Of a stretch of 64,000 bases of DNA, positions 12,371-24,050 are shown piece after piece. The stretch comes from Talpa occidentalis (Eukaryota; Chordata; Mammalia; Eulipotyphla; Talpidae), in assembly GCF_014898055.3 (NCBI RefSeq), contig NW_023604295.1, positions 139,344,676 through 139,408,675 of the forward strand, in the 5' to 3' direction. A program made the position numbers and the translations under genes. Numbering within the stretch: the stretch's first letter is position 1; each line of letters begins with the position of its first letter. The notes beneath the pieces are model-generated. The model saw nothing but the letters and a program-made list of their open reading frames with translations, had not been told where the DNA came from and made no database searches.

Positions 12371-13629
12371 AAAATGGGAAGAAGCTAGAAACAACTTCCA
12401 GGAATGCATGTGAAGGAAACTAGAGTCCAGTCTCTCAAACTTTGTTAAATCCTTTTATATGAAGAAGATGTTGAGCTGTACATGTCAGAAAAACCATAAA
12501 AGAAAGGGAGGAGACTCAAAACAAGATCGAAGTTGATTTCTCCTTCTTACAGCATGTCTACATAGCAAGTGCCTGGTCACTCACTAAGGCATCCTTGGAG
12601 CTGAACTCTCAAGCTCTATTTGTTTCTCAGCCCTGTGTGATGTGACTCAAGGTTTAAGATTATTTCAGGCAGGAGTATGGAGGAAGAGAGGAAAAAGGAT
12701 TTGTATCTCTCATACCTAAGTTCTAGAAAACTGCTAATTAACAATTTTATTTGCACTTGATTGTCCAGAATATAGTTACATGACTGTGTAAATGCAAGGG
12801 AATCTGGTAAAACTAGACCTATTCTTTGTAACTCTGTGCCCAGCTAAATTTTTAGTGCTGTGGGAGAAGTTGAGAAGGTCTGGAATTACAGACATGCTTG
12901 CAGGAACCCAACTCTTTGGATAAATCAAATAAAATATGGGAAACAAGGTCATGGGAACATACCAGATAAAAGGCAGGGATAGTTGAGAAATCCAGGAAAA
13001 AAAATGGCTCCAAGTAGTATAAAATGCACTGAAGGTACAACACTGAACTGAGGAGAAGCTTGGTTTGAGGATGAAGTTAACTTTTCACTTTTGAAGAGAA
13101 TAGGTACACTTATTAATAGGTTCTCGAAGAGTTCAGTAGTTTTCTGTTAAAGGAGTGATCAGTCTTAGGCATCTTAAGAGAACTGCAAAGTGCCCCAAAC
13201 TTGCTTCTGTTATAATGGTCCTTCATTTTTTTTTTTTTAATTGAAGCCATTTGTTTTTTCTGGAATTCTAATCAAATCACTTAAAAGGGGTCTCTGAGAT
13301 TTATGGAATATGCTTAGCTGCTCAAATATTTTCTGAACAAATTAATGGACTTGCAAGTTAGAACAGAGAGGAAACAGGAGGCAGAAGACTGCATTCCACG
13401 CGCTTCAAAGATGAAGAATCACCGGCTGCTTGGTAGGCCAAGCCACTGACATACATGGGACAGTGAATGTGAGGTGTTTCCAGTAAAATGGTTAAAAATA
13501 ATAGCAGCATATTAGATAATTGTGCTGGCAATTTCATTGTCAGTGTCTTGCTTAGTAACATTCACAGGAGAAGGTTCACTAGACAGAGTCACTTAAGACA
13601 GAGCCTAATAATTCTGGGGGCGGGGGAAG
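12371..13629. other. Unassigned sequence
   Basis: No gene or repeat is supported. Frames at 12852-13043 and 13358-13561 (minus) have no recognisable features. Confidence 0.5.
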
Positions 13630-13775
13630 GCGGCATAGGAGTTTTTATTTATTTTTTGTAAACATCCTTTTTTTTTTCCCACCATACAGGATTTCTTCCC
13701 CTAGAAATGGTCACCATAGTTTTCTCACCACCAAAAGCCCAAGTCCTCCACCACCCTCCATTGCTCCAAGTTATT
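13630..13775 (-). mobile_element. L1 3' UTR fragment, antisense
   Basis: The T-rich start is followed by a C-rich stretch ('ctcaccaccaaaagcccaag') that parallels the L1 3' UTR at 21200-21290 ('cccaccaaaacacccatag'). The resemblance between the two copies in this window is the main evidence. Confidence 0.5.
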
Positions 13776-13807
13776 TTTTTTTTTTAAAAAAAAAAAAAAA
13801 GTTTATT

Positions 13808-14084
13808 GGGCCTCCCCAGTGGCGCAGCGGTTGAGTGCTGGGTTGTGAAGCTGCCCGCGGCCTCTGCAGCAAGGGTTCGATCCCCGGCTGCTCCCCAGCC
13901 AGCGGAGGAGGGTCCCACATGGTGCAGCAGACCTCTCCTGCCACCTGCTGCTCCCCTCAGCAGTGTATTTCATCAGTCTGCCTGCTCTGCTCCCCGCTCT
14001 GGCTCTGGTGAATTCTCTCACCCTCCCGTGCTTCTGACTGTACCCAGTGCTTGTATAAATAAATAAATAAATCTTAAAAAAAAA
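13808..14084 (+). mobile_element. tRNA-derived SINE, younger GC-rich subfamily
   Basis: Sense copy with an A box (TGGCGCAGCGGT, 13820-13831) and a B box (GGTTCGATCCC, 13874-13884) of an RNA polymerase III promoter. A conserved body follows, then 'gtacccagtgcttgtataaa' and an (AAAT)n-ATCTT-A tail. It retains many CpGs. Its tail abuts the tail of the next SINE in inverted orientation. Derived open frames on both strands are not genes. Confidence 0.93.
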
Positions 14085-14085
14085 G

Positions 14086-14345
14086 GTTTATTATTTATTT
14101 ATGCATACAAGAACTGGGGTGTAGACTAGAGGAGCAGGATGGTGAGAGGATTCACCAGAGACAGAGTGGGGAGCAGAACAGGCAGATCTACTGAAATACA
14201 CTGCTGAGGGGAGCAGTGGGGAGACAGGAGGGGTCTGCTGCACCATGTGCGTCAGCTCCCTGGCCTGGCATCAAATTCATGCTGCGGTGTCTGCTGATAG
14301 CTTCATGGTGCTGAGACTTAACCCCTTGTGCCACCAGGGAGGCCC
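14086..14345 (-). mobile_element. tRNA-derived SINE, older subfamily
   Basis: Reverse copy with 'gcatacaagaactggggtg' at the tail side and 'gccaccagggaggccc' at the head side. It is joined tail to tail with the + copy at 13808-14084. Confidence 0.92.
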
Positions 14346-16558
14346 TGCTTTAAATTCTGTTTGAGAATAGCATTGTAATTCCAATTTGGTGAATATAAAT
14401 AAACCATTTTCTATTTAGTTCATAAAAAAAAAACCCTGTAATGATTACTACATGCTTCATCAGTCCTAAAATTAGACTTAACATTTATAATTTATTTTTT
14501 ACCTTTCACCTTTTTGTTTTTGTATTCTTTTGCTTTAGCATATGAAGCGAATCCATAAAATTCTAGTATTACATATCTGGGGGGCTGCCATGACCTTTAA
14601 AACAGCAGCATCAAAGGGATCTGGGGAAATATATGCTATGATGCTATGAACATTTAATAACACCAGCACCGTGACTTAGTGAATATTTCCTTGCTTCTGT
14701 ACTATGAAAACAGAGCATTGGGACTATGGTTGAAAAGTTCAAAACTCAGACATTGAAGAATATGTGGTGTTTCAGTGCCTGCATTAACTGTTCTTGAGAT
14801 GTTTGGCTCCACTTGGTTAAAACAGAATTGGAGTTTAAGTCTTGGTTCTAATTTTGTAACGAGGGCAGACTCCACAGCAATTATTTAATATTTGGGATGT
14901 ATATATAATTGAGAAGACATTTTAAATTCTCAAGTGCAGTTGACAACAGATTCATATACTAAACAATTTTATTTTATGCTCTTGGATCTCATGAGCTGCC
15001 TTTCAAAGTTGACCTGAATGTTTTCTTTTGTACAAGATCTGTTTCAACAGATTTTTCTCTTTGCTTCTCTGACAAAGGCCTGGGGAAGAATGAACTCCTC
15101 CCCATTTTCTTTTACCAGAGATATCAGGAAAATTACCACTTCTCTGCCCTCTGGCTTCTGTAGTTGATAACAGCATTTATAGGGGATCTAGCATATAGGT
15201 TGGCTCAGAATTCCTTCCCCAAATAATCATGCCCGATGAACAGCTTTGACCGCAAAAACATTGCATTGTTGGCAAAATGTCTTATGTGAATCGTTCTCGA
15301 ACTTTCAATTGTGAAGGCAAATATGGAGAATAATGCTTAGGGCAATTTGCTGTTCAAAAGGCTTCAGATCTGCCATCCAGCCCCACGGATTCTAAGCCTT
15401 TGCTACTGTCTTAGCAGCAGGCTTTGCTTTTTTGACAGCAGGGCGAGCTCTTTGGCCCACTTTCTCTTCAAAACTTTAGCTCAACTTCAAACTTCTGCCT
15501 TTTTTTTTCTCTTTTGCTAAAGCTAGTGATCACATGCTGAGTAAATAATCTATAGACCATGATCTGCTGTCCTGTCAGGCTTGTTATCCAGACTCTAAAC
15601 CCCCAGTGTGGGAAACCTGCCTGCTAAGTATTCCCAGGTAGGATTCCTAACTACCTCCCCCACTGGTTACCATCATCTTTGCTTACATACTTACAGAACT
15701 CCCTCGTAGCACACAGACTATATTTGGAAGAACTAATTGGTGGTTCTGGTGTCTTTGTTAGAAAAAGTGACACTTTTTGAAGTTAATAAAAATCTCTTCA
15801 GCTACTGCCTTTTATCAGATGTAACAAAACATTGTTTGAACAAATATGCTCTCAGTAGTGGTGACAGTTCATTTCTGCTTTTCCTAGCCATCAACATCTT
15901 ATGAAAGAAAATGGTAGGAGAAGTTTCTTAAAGGAGGAAAATTGGTTTTTGAATAATGGCTCTTCCTGATAGAAAATTGCTTTTCAAATCAATAACTCAA
16001 TTAAATGAGGTTCCAATTTGATTTCATCAGCATTTTTACGATATATACTTAAGTAATAGATTCCTTGGTTGTTCTTAATCAACCTTTAATATATATTTCG
16101 AGGCCATACAAGTATTTTTCATTGTTTTACTGACTCTTTTAGAGGAAAGATGCATATTTATCAAATATCACAATTAAAAAAGTGACTCTGTGATAATTCA
16201 GGTGTGACATCAACAAAACTATAAGGGATTCTAGTCAGTTTTTACTAATAGAATTTTTTTTTTGAGAGAACATAATAGAGAGAAGTGGGGGACATGAAAA
16301 GAGAGATCATACTCTCTTTCACGATAGAGAGAGTGTCTCAGAAAATAGAACCTCATTTCTCATCAGTCATTGAGAATTCAGCAAAATTAGTTTCTAAACA
16401 TCTGAACTCTCATACACAACATTCTTGAAAAAATTTGTTTAGTGCCATTTGTAAATGCTGATACACATGTATTTGTTTTCAGTGAGAAAAAGAGGACAAA
16501 CATCATTCATGACCAACAGTGCAATGCCCAGAGCTGGAGGCAGGGACACTCATTTCTC
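14346..16558. other. Unassigned sequence
   Basis: No gene is recognised. The minus strand at about 15520-15410 can be read, in pieces, as a Lys/Ala-rich C-terminus (ARPAVKKAKPAAKTVAKA then a stop) preceded by a frame change. It might be a decayed processed pseudogene, but I cannot name a parent. Confidence 0.45.
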
Positions 16559-16670
16559 CTAGGTTATTGGTCTTAAAATACTAGACTTGATGTTAATGGG
16601 AGTGACTAAGAGCACTCCTAAGAGCACTCTCATTAACATCAAGTCTAGTTAAAATAGACCAATAACCTAG
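16559..16670. repeat. Near-perfect inverted repeat, 46-bp arms with 20-bp loop
   Basis: Left arm 16559-16604 and right arm 16625-16670 are reverse complements. The exceptions are one G/A difference near the loop and an 8-bp block (TTAAAATA) that has the same orientation in both arms. Both arms begin or end with CTAGGTTATTGG. The loop side holds a short direct repeat (AAGAGCACTC twice). It does not match the MADE1 hairpin I know. Confidence 0.9.
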
Positions 16671-16854
16671 CTACTTTTTCAATAGGAATTCCGAAGCTAA
16701 TCTCTGATTAAAAGTGTTCTCACTGAGCATTTGGAAAATATGGGAGAAGAGAAAAGTCTAGCTTATTTATACAAATCTAGAACTGTGCTCATTTTCCTTT
16801 GTTTAGTTTGGATTTTTTAAGAACAAGACTGGAACATATTAACTAATTTTCATG

Positions 16855-17540
16855 TGTTTTAAAAAAACGTTTGTATTATGGTAAGACATTTAGTGTGAAA
16901 TCTACCCTCTTAAAATTTTCAGTGTATGATCTGCTGTGGTTAACTACAGGTGCAAAGCTGTGCAGCAGGTCTCTAGAATGTACTCACCTAGTTTAACTGA
17001 AACATTTATACCTACTGATTAGCAACTCTAATTCGCCCTCCACCCCAACCTCTGAAGACCAGTCTATTCCTTGATTCTATGAATCTGAGTATTTTAGTCA
17101 GATAAATGGATTACAATTTCCTTTTTTTTTTAAGGCCCATATATTTTTTATATGTGCCACATTTTCTTTGTCCGTTCACCTGTCAATAGACTTTTAGGTT
17201 GGTTCTACATCTTGGCTGTTGTAAATAATGTTACAATAAAAATGGGGGTGCAAATACCACTTCTTTTGGGTATATTCCAAGAAGTGGAATTACTATATCA
17301 TGCAGCAGTCCTATTTTTAATTTTCCAAGGAGCCTGATTACTGTTTTCCATAGCGGGAGCAGCATTTTCTTTCAAGACATAGTGCAATGGTTCTAATTTT
17401 AATATATCTTCACCAACACTTGTTTTTTTGGGGGGAAAGGCATCATGGTAGGTATGTGACGATACTTCCTTGTGATTTTTGTTTGCATTTCCCTGATGAT
17501 TGGGCATGCTGAGTACCTTTTCATGAACTTGTTTGTCAAC
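16855..17540 (-). mobile_element. Ancient L1 3' end (L1M-type), antisense
   Basis: Reverse complement of an old L1 3' UTR and the end of ORF2. Blocks are 'agtgtgaaatctaccctctt', 'gcagcaggtctctagaatgt', 'tgccacattttctttgtcc', 'ggttctacatcttggctgtt', 'gaagtggaattactatatca', 'atcttcaccaacacttgttt' and 'tgcatttccctgatgattgg'. The short frames across it are relics. Confidence 0.88.
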
Positions 17541-18007
17541 TCAGGTCTCTCAATGGGGAGATACAAGCTGAGCATTTCTAGACTCCTTTTGAAGAAATAG
17601 AATTCATGTCTATCTTCTTATAATCATCTAGGATTATTGTGGTACATACCATTTCAGTTGTCATTTAACCAACACATCCAGGTTTCTCTAAATTGGTACT
17701 TGATCAATTCCTTTTCTTGTTGTGGTTTGGATCAAAAATAATATTTACATAACATCTTTGGGTAAGTGGTATCTGCTGTTCATGGATGATGGAGAATAAC
17801 CTAGAACTCCTAACTTGCAGGTCCCTGCTGCAATCCTCTTAATGGTCACATGGATGTAAACCTCAGTGCTGGGACATACTGGGTGAGAAATTTGCTCTTG
17901 ATGAAGACACGTGGGATTTTTTGTTTGTTTGTTTTGTAGTGGGTTGAAAAAGCAACTGACGATTTTGATTACATCCTTTAAATTCTAAAATTTTTTTTCA
18001 GACTTAA
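17541..18007. other. Unassigned sequence
   Basis: Nothing recognised apart from simple T/G-rich stretches near 17920 and 17985. Confidence 0.5.
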
Positions 18008-18268
18008 AATTTTTTTTTTAATTTATACAAGAGCTGGGGTACAGGCCAGAGGCGCAGAAGGGTGAGGGGATTCACCAGAAACAGAGCGGGGAACAGAACA
18101 GGCCCACTGACTGAAATGCACTGGTGAGGGGAGCAGCAGGCGAGACAGGAAAGGTCTGCCACGCCATGTGGGTATCTCCCTGGCCAGCTGGGAATTGAAC
18201 CTGTGCTGCAGAGGCTGTGGACAGTTTCACAGCTCTGTGCTTAACCCACTGCACCACCGGGGAGGCCC
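18008..18268 (-). mobile_element. tRNA-derived SINE, older subfamily
   Basis: Full-length reverse copy with 'acaagagctggggtacaggc' near the tail and 'gcaccaccggggaggccc' at the head. The flanks are both T/A-rich, so the target duplication is not clean. Confidence 0.92.
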
Positions 18269-18399
18269 TAAATTTTAAAAATTCTTAATGGCTTCTCATT
18301 TCTTCCCTAATTCTTTGCAGATTTGAGTTTTGTTAATCTTCTCAGGAAAATAAAAGTTACAAGAATTGTTCAGGAGTTCCTACAGTGTAGAATGACACA

Positions 18400-18540
18400 A
18401 CAGAAAGATCAGAGTTGATTTTCTAGTTTTGCCTGCAGCTCTTTATGTGACTTTAGGCCACTTCTATAACCTCAAAAGGCCTGCATCTCCATGCCTCCAG
18501 TGGAACAGAGAAAAACAAGAGTTCTCTAAGGTCTTATTCA
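18400..18540 (+). mobile_element. Probable MIR relic
   Basis: A 'ttatgtgactttaggccac' block followed by 'ctataacctcaaaaggcctg' is in the order of the MIR core ('tgtgaccttgggcaag...ttaacctct'). Divergence is high. Confidence 0.45.
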
Positions 18541-18744
18541 GGGCAAACATATTGTATCTACCTTTTAAAATCTGAGATGAATTTCTTTTTCTGAAAACTT
18601 CCGTGTTCTCTGAACCCTTTTTTCTCTTATGAACTCTTATTTATAAAATCATAATATCAAAGTTCTCTGGTAGAGGAACATGGTCTCGTGAAAAGATGTG
18701 TCAATAAAAAGTGTGCAGTAGGTTATACCCATCAATCCTGAGAA

Positions 18745-19150
18745 ACTGTGTTAATCACAATGAATTACATTTGCTGCTGAAGCCAATAACCCCAAATTTC
18801 AGTGGCTTGGCAAGTAAGGGTATGTTTGTCAAAAACAGTCCAGTCTGTTGATGTAGGTCACAGTAGAGAGTGTCAGAGGAGCTCTGTCCTGTGCGTGCAT
18901 TAAGGGGAGGAGACACCTCTAGTTAGTGACCCCTAGACCTTATCGTTGTCCACAAACTAGCTCTGGGAGAAAACCTAGAAGGCCTGAACAGTGATACATC
19001 TCTTCTACTCAACGTTCTTTGGCTCAGTCTCAGGCTCCTGGCTCTTTGTGATTGTTCGTGAGGCTGGGGAATACAATCTAGCCGTTCCCTAGAGGAAAAG
19101 GAAATGAGTCTTGAGGAATAAATAGCACTTTCTTTGCCATAGCCACCAAA
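18745..19150 (+). mobile_element. Ancient MER-type interspersed repeat (unnamed)
   Basis: It opens with 'tgctgctgaagccaataacc' and 'aaatttcagtggctt' and ends with a 'ggctggggaatacaatctag...gaggaaaaggaaatgag' block, a layout typical of an old mammalian repeat. Related to 12105-12370 and possibly 38955-39470. Confidence 0.5.
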
Positions 19151-20764
19151 ACAGGCTTTCCACGGAATGGGTATTTGATGTACACATACTTCCTCTCTCA
19201 GAGTGTGCAGGGTAGAAGATTAACTTCTATTTTGCAAGGAGAAGCATGAGAATAAACCATAGTCAAAAATAGTAGAAGCTATAATTCTAAAACTCTGAGA
19301 AATGGCCAAGAAAATGGAATAGGGCTGAGTTTAGGTCTCAAGACTACAACTGTGAATTGGAGTATAACACAGTTCTGGCAGCAACGAACTGAAAGAAATA
19401 TTGCAGAGAATATTGTGGTTGTAGAGATATTCCAGATATATATTCATGTAAACTGCCAGAACACTAAGTGCTAGAAAACCAGTTTTCTATAATAGAACCA
19501 ATGAAATTGGTATGTGTTTGATTAATAGGGCCACAGTCTAGGTAGACACAGAGGCACACACATACACACACATGTCCACGTAGACCCTGCGTTCTCCATC
19601 TCTCTTAGACTTTCAAACTCAACTCTCACATGAAATATTATTTCTTATATTTTCCCCCTAGACTGTAATATTTATGATATATGATATACTAGCACCTTTT
19701 AATAAAGAGGCTATCAGGAACATTTATAAGAATTATGGATGTAAGCAATGAAATAGAGTGTCCTTTATTTTTTTTAAGGTTACAATTGGCAGACTACTTC
19801 AAACAGTCCTGTTTGTGTATGTGAAATAAATGAAAAGATTTGTAGCAAATACATGTGATGAAATCATAGGCATCTAATCCAAATTATTTAATGTTCAAAG
19901 AATAATCTACTGTTTCTTTGGGAGCATTTTATATTTGTAGTACAGCTGGCAGTCAGAACTTTATTAAATTTCCCAATTCAAAGCAGAAGATACAAACTCA
20001 TTTGCTTTATCTGTAGATATGTATTTAAATGATTTTCTCGTGATGGGGTACTGTCACTTAGATATATGGAGCTTGACACTAAGCTAAGCAAGATATGGCT
20101 TTTAGTAAAAAATAAACTGTTTCATAACGTTTGATACTACAGGTTATCAGAAAATGGTGTTCATGTTTAACTCAAAATTCACAAAACATTCACAAACTCT
20201 CCTAAATTACTTTCTAATTCAAGACTTATTTGATACATCAAGATAATGTTTATTGGAGTTTTCTTTTGGGAAAAAAAATGAGATATTCACAGTTGTTTTT
20301 AAGCAAAACAAGCTCATTTATTTAAAATTCATCCTACCTACAATTCATCAGAAAAAATGGGCAGCTGGATTGGTGAGAGAGATAAATCAGAAAAAAACTC
20401 CATTATCTGGATGACAAAACTTTTGCAATGTTGGTTTTCTCTTCATCTATTTTAAACCTTTTTTTTGTATCTTTGCACAATTTCACTAATAACACCTTTG
20501 TTCATCCCAACTCTGCATTCTTGAATTTTTACTTGGTCCATTTTTTTCCCTTGTGAACTGATCATGTTTTAATAGCTAGTACAGCATGCTCCTGGGCCAT
20601 ATGCATTGTTTAATTGTCAATTCCCGCTTCTGACTTACCCACGCTGGAATCAATCCTTTCCCATGTCTCATTTCTGAATTGAAATATATAACTAATTGCA
20701 AATATTACTTGTCTCACTCTTCCATGGAATTAGTCTTCTTTTTGCTCAACACAACAAGAGCAAT
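19151..20764. other. Unassigned AT-rich sequence
   Basis: No gene or repeat is recognised, apart from a short CA-rich stretch near 19555-19575. Confidence 0.55.
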
Positions 20765-20829
20765 TATCACCCCAATATGGCTCTCATGTCAGTGGTTAAA
20801 TATCACCCCAATATGGCTCTCATATCAGT
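20765..20829. repeat. Two-copy tandem duplication, period 36 bp
   Basis: TATCACCCCAATATGGCTCT recurs at 20765 and 20801, with the following 'catgtcagt' and 'catatcagt'. One substitution separates the overlapping parts. The duplication makes a 12-residue repeat in the open frame 20679-20978, which has no other coding sign. Confidence 0.85.
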
Positions 20830-21054
20830 TGCCCTCATCATTTGAACTTGCCTGTTTGGGTCTGAAGCCCTTGGATCCAGTGATCCTTTATTCTCATGCA
20901 GGGCAGAGAATTATTATTGAACCAAATCTTACTATGCTTCTGTGTGTTTCAATACTATTTACTTCCAAATTAATTTGAAAGCATCAGCTCCATTGTTCAA
21001 GTCTAAGCCATCTCTCTAAACCTCACAGGTTTATAGATTGATAATGAACATTCA

Positions 21055-21140
21055 TTCATAATGTCCTGGCTTCTGAGTATAGTTCTAGTTGATTCCATAA
21101 GGTTGTCTTATTTAGTTCTTATACAAACCTCAAGGCAGTT
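21055..21140 (-). mobile_element. MIR relic, first part (split by L1)
   Basis: Reverse MIR 5' of the insertion: 'tcttatttagttcttatacaaacctc' corresponds to the 'tcatttaatcctcacaacaacc' block. The rest continues at 21455-21590. Confidence 0.55.
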
Positions 21141-21430
21141 TCTTGTTTTTTGATTTGTTTTTAATTTACATTGAGGTACCACTGGCTTACATGGTTGGTT
21201 GTACTTTGGAAGTATAGGCTCCCCCTTTTTCAATAGTGCTTCCCCCACCAAAACACCCATAGTCCACACCCTAGTCAATGGTACTTCCTTCCTACTTTAG
21301 GCTCACCCCTTCCCAACCAGCTCACCCATGTCTCAGTTCTGTAGTCTGCTTTCAAGAACTAGTTTTTAGGTTTGACTTTATCTGACTCTTTGTCAGGTTT
21401 CTCTATAGTCCAAATATTAGTGACACCATC
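21141..21430 (-). mobile_element. L1 3' UTR fragment, antisense
   Basis: A T-rich start, 'acattgaggtaccactggct' and a C-rich block 'cccaccaaaacacccatag' match the general plan of an L1 3' UTR in reverse. It interrupts a MIR. Confidence 0.6.
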
Positions 21431-21454
21431 AGTATTTGTCTTTCAAGGAGGAGG

Positions 21455-21590
21455 TGTTTTTATCCTCAGAAGAAGAAAACAGAGGCTTAGAGGATTTCAG
21501 AAAGATATACCAATTTGCCAGCTTCACAAGATGAAGTTAGAATTAGATGTCTTCTGTAATTCTTATAATGCAAGTAAACAAATGGGATTC
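21455..21590 (-). mobile_element. MIR relic, second part
   Basis: 'ttttatcctcag' then 'gaaaacagaggcttagagga' are the MIR blocks that follow directly on the part before the L1 insertion. Confidence 0.6.
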
Positions 21591-22200
21591 TAATGAAGTA
21601 GAGGAATTCATTGAGCTGTCATGCTTATAGAACTTTCCATGTGTAGGTTCTCAGCCGTATCACTGGATCTAGTGTTTCAATTCACTTTGCACACTATCTT
21701 CCATTGATCGTTTAATCTGTTGTCCAAATTAGTGCATATTGGAATTCAAAACAGTGTTTTGCTAGAAATTTCTGCTTTCCCAGGTAAACCAGAATGGTTG
21801 CCCAAAATGTTATTTGCATATTTTGTTGGTTAGCTCTCAGACATCTTGGCTGTAAGAACAGCTACTGTATTGGCATATTCTGGTTTGACCATAAAGACAA
21901 TTCATTTTGTATATGTGAACTGATTTGTGTAATTCAAATACAATTTCTTGGTAGTGAGCTACATCCTTGTTTTTTTTTTTTTTTAGAGGTTTTTTAGTTA
22001 AAGTTAGGAATGATGAAAGAATTACGATAGATATTCTTAAGTCTTATTCTGTGATATGATCATTGGATCTAGGAATTGCTTCTATTTTCAACATAAATGT
22101 TTTAAGAAACTGCTGAACAAGAATGAATAGGAATTGCATATAATTTCCCTCATTGATTGAAATGATAATAAGAAACACCATGATAGTGGAAACAATTCTC
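21591..22200. other. Unassigned sequence
   Basis: Nothing recognised; a T tract lies near 21970-21985. Confidence 0.5.
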
Positions 22201-22204
22201 TAAG

Positions 22205-22330
22205 TAAAAGTAAAAAGATATAAGCTTGATCTCAGCTGTGTGGTTAGATAACTTTAAAGCTGTGGGCAAACTAATTTATGTCTTTAAACCTGGGTTTTCT
22301 GATTTGAAAGAGGCGTGTACTAGTTTCTGC
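22205..22330 (+). mobile_element. Probable MIR relic
   Basis: 'gctgtgggcaaactaattta', 'tctttaaacctgggttttct' and 'gatttgaaagagg' follow the MIR order (ggcaag...ttaacct...cctcagtttcctcatctgtaaaatgg). Confidence 0.5.
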
Positions 22331-24036
22331 TCTATTTGCAGAAATACTGCAGCTATGACATAAGATAATAAGCAATTGCTTTGGAAACTTTAAAAATGGG
22401 CATGTATGTGTATATATTTATATGCGTGCTTCTTTCATCTGCTTAATTCCCTTATATAGTTTTCATTATTTTCCTTTACAGTAGAATATTAACCAACATA
22501 TTTTATACTGAATATACAGATACACAAAACTTTCTATATTTTTATTTATTTATTTATTTTTACATCTTTAAAATATTTAAAAAAACTCATCAATGACAGG
22601 AAATTCTGACTTACTTCATAGACCTGTTTTCTAAAAACGCCCTGAAGATGGCACAATAAGTACACTTTGGTGCAGACATTATTAAAGGAGAGGTTGTATG
22701 AAATGTATATATGAGGTTAAAACACTAAATTCAAAACAAATCTTTTTTAAGTTTGTGGAAAATTTCTGACTTTTTGATCACTACCTGGTCTTTTAATGCT
22801 ACGAAAGTCATTTGTTTCATTTTGTTTACAAGAGGACTGTAACCAGGTAACTAGTTAGAAAACGGAGTCAGATATGGCTGATGAAAGTCAGACTTGTTCA
22901 TGCGGATCAGCTTTATCAATAAATTTATCCTTGCAATTATAAAACAGCTGATACGCTCATCTGTTATCTTCTGCATAATATGCAATCTTCACCCAAATGC
23001 CAGTTTTTATTAGACATGTTATGGGCAGAGGATTGGCAGAGAGAAAAGATTAGTTTAAAATATGTGTTTTATTAAAATGCAAAATATAGGGGGGCCTATT
23101 CTTAGAAAAGTGGACAGTATAATTGTTTCCATGAGGTTGTAATATGTAGTTATAAAAATGTGTATCTGTGTATCTACATTATGCCAGCTGTATATTCTAA
23201 AATGCTGACCTAGAATTCACTTAACTGTAGAAATATGGGCTCCTTGCAAAATATAAAACTGTGACTATATATATGTTATATTTATTGAATGTCAAAGATC
23301 ATGGATCTCAGCCATCTTTGAGTCTTACCATTTTTACATGTCATACATATTAAAACTTTACAGAGTATAATGCAGTGTCTTCATTTATTAAGGACTTAAA
23401 ATCCAAATATGACCAATGACAATAGTTCCATGCATTTACATAGAAATATCAAGTTTTTTTAATGTTAATTGTACATGTGTTATGAATATATATTTGTAAG
23501 CATGCTCTTATAGCATGTTCACTAAAAACAAATGAAAACTAATTTTTACATGTAAACTTATTTCTGAGAGGTGAGAGAGAAGAACTGGTGTTTTATGGAT
23601 GTTGGCAAATTGTCTTTCACTGGATGTGGAAAGTTTTTGCTTCACCTGTTTGAGAATTGACGTTAGTCCCAATCAAACTGTTGTTTGATAGGATATGAAT
23701 TCTGTGTTTTATGACATCATTCAGACAGCAACGAGATACTAGATGGTTGTTAGCAATTTTGACAAATCAAAGCTAATCATTACTTTGTCCTTTATCAGTG
23801 TCCCAGAACTCTTGGATTTTATTTTTTCGCATCAAAATAGTACTGTTTTATCCACTAGTAAATCAAAGAAAAGTCAATACAATCTTTCAGTTTAGACAGA
23901 TTGTTAAAAAGTTAAATTGACTAAAATTAGAGCATTTGGAATTTCATCAGTTAGTAAAATTAGGAACTTGAACATTGTTAGATATTATTATTTGATTGAA
24001 AGGAAACATTTTTGGTCAGAATAATTGTATTTCATT
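22331..24036. other. Unassigned AT-rich sequence
   Basis: Only simple (TTTA)n near 22540-22560 and AT-rich stretches. No gene. Confidence 0.55.
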
Positions 24037-24050
24037 GAATTCATCCTTTT

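Noticed and set aside
13820..13884. A and B boxes resembling a tRNA gene
   Set aside because: They belong to the tRNA-like head of a SINE; no cloverleaf of a functional tRNA continues and a SINE body follows.
16559..16670. MADE1-type MITE or microRNA precursor
   Set aside because: Ends look a little like MADE1, but the sequence does not match, and there is no evidence of processing; kept as an inverted repeat only.
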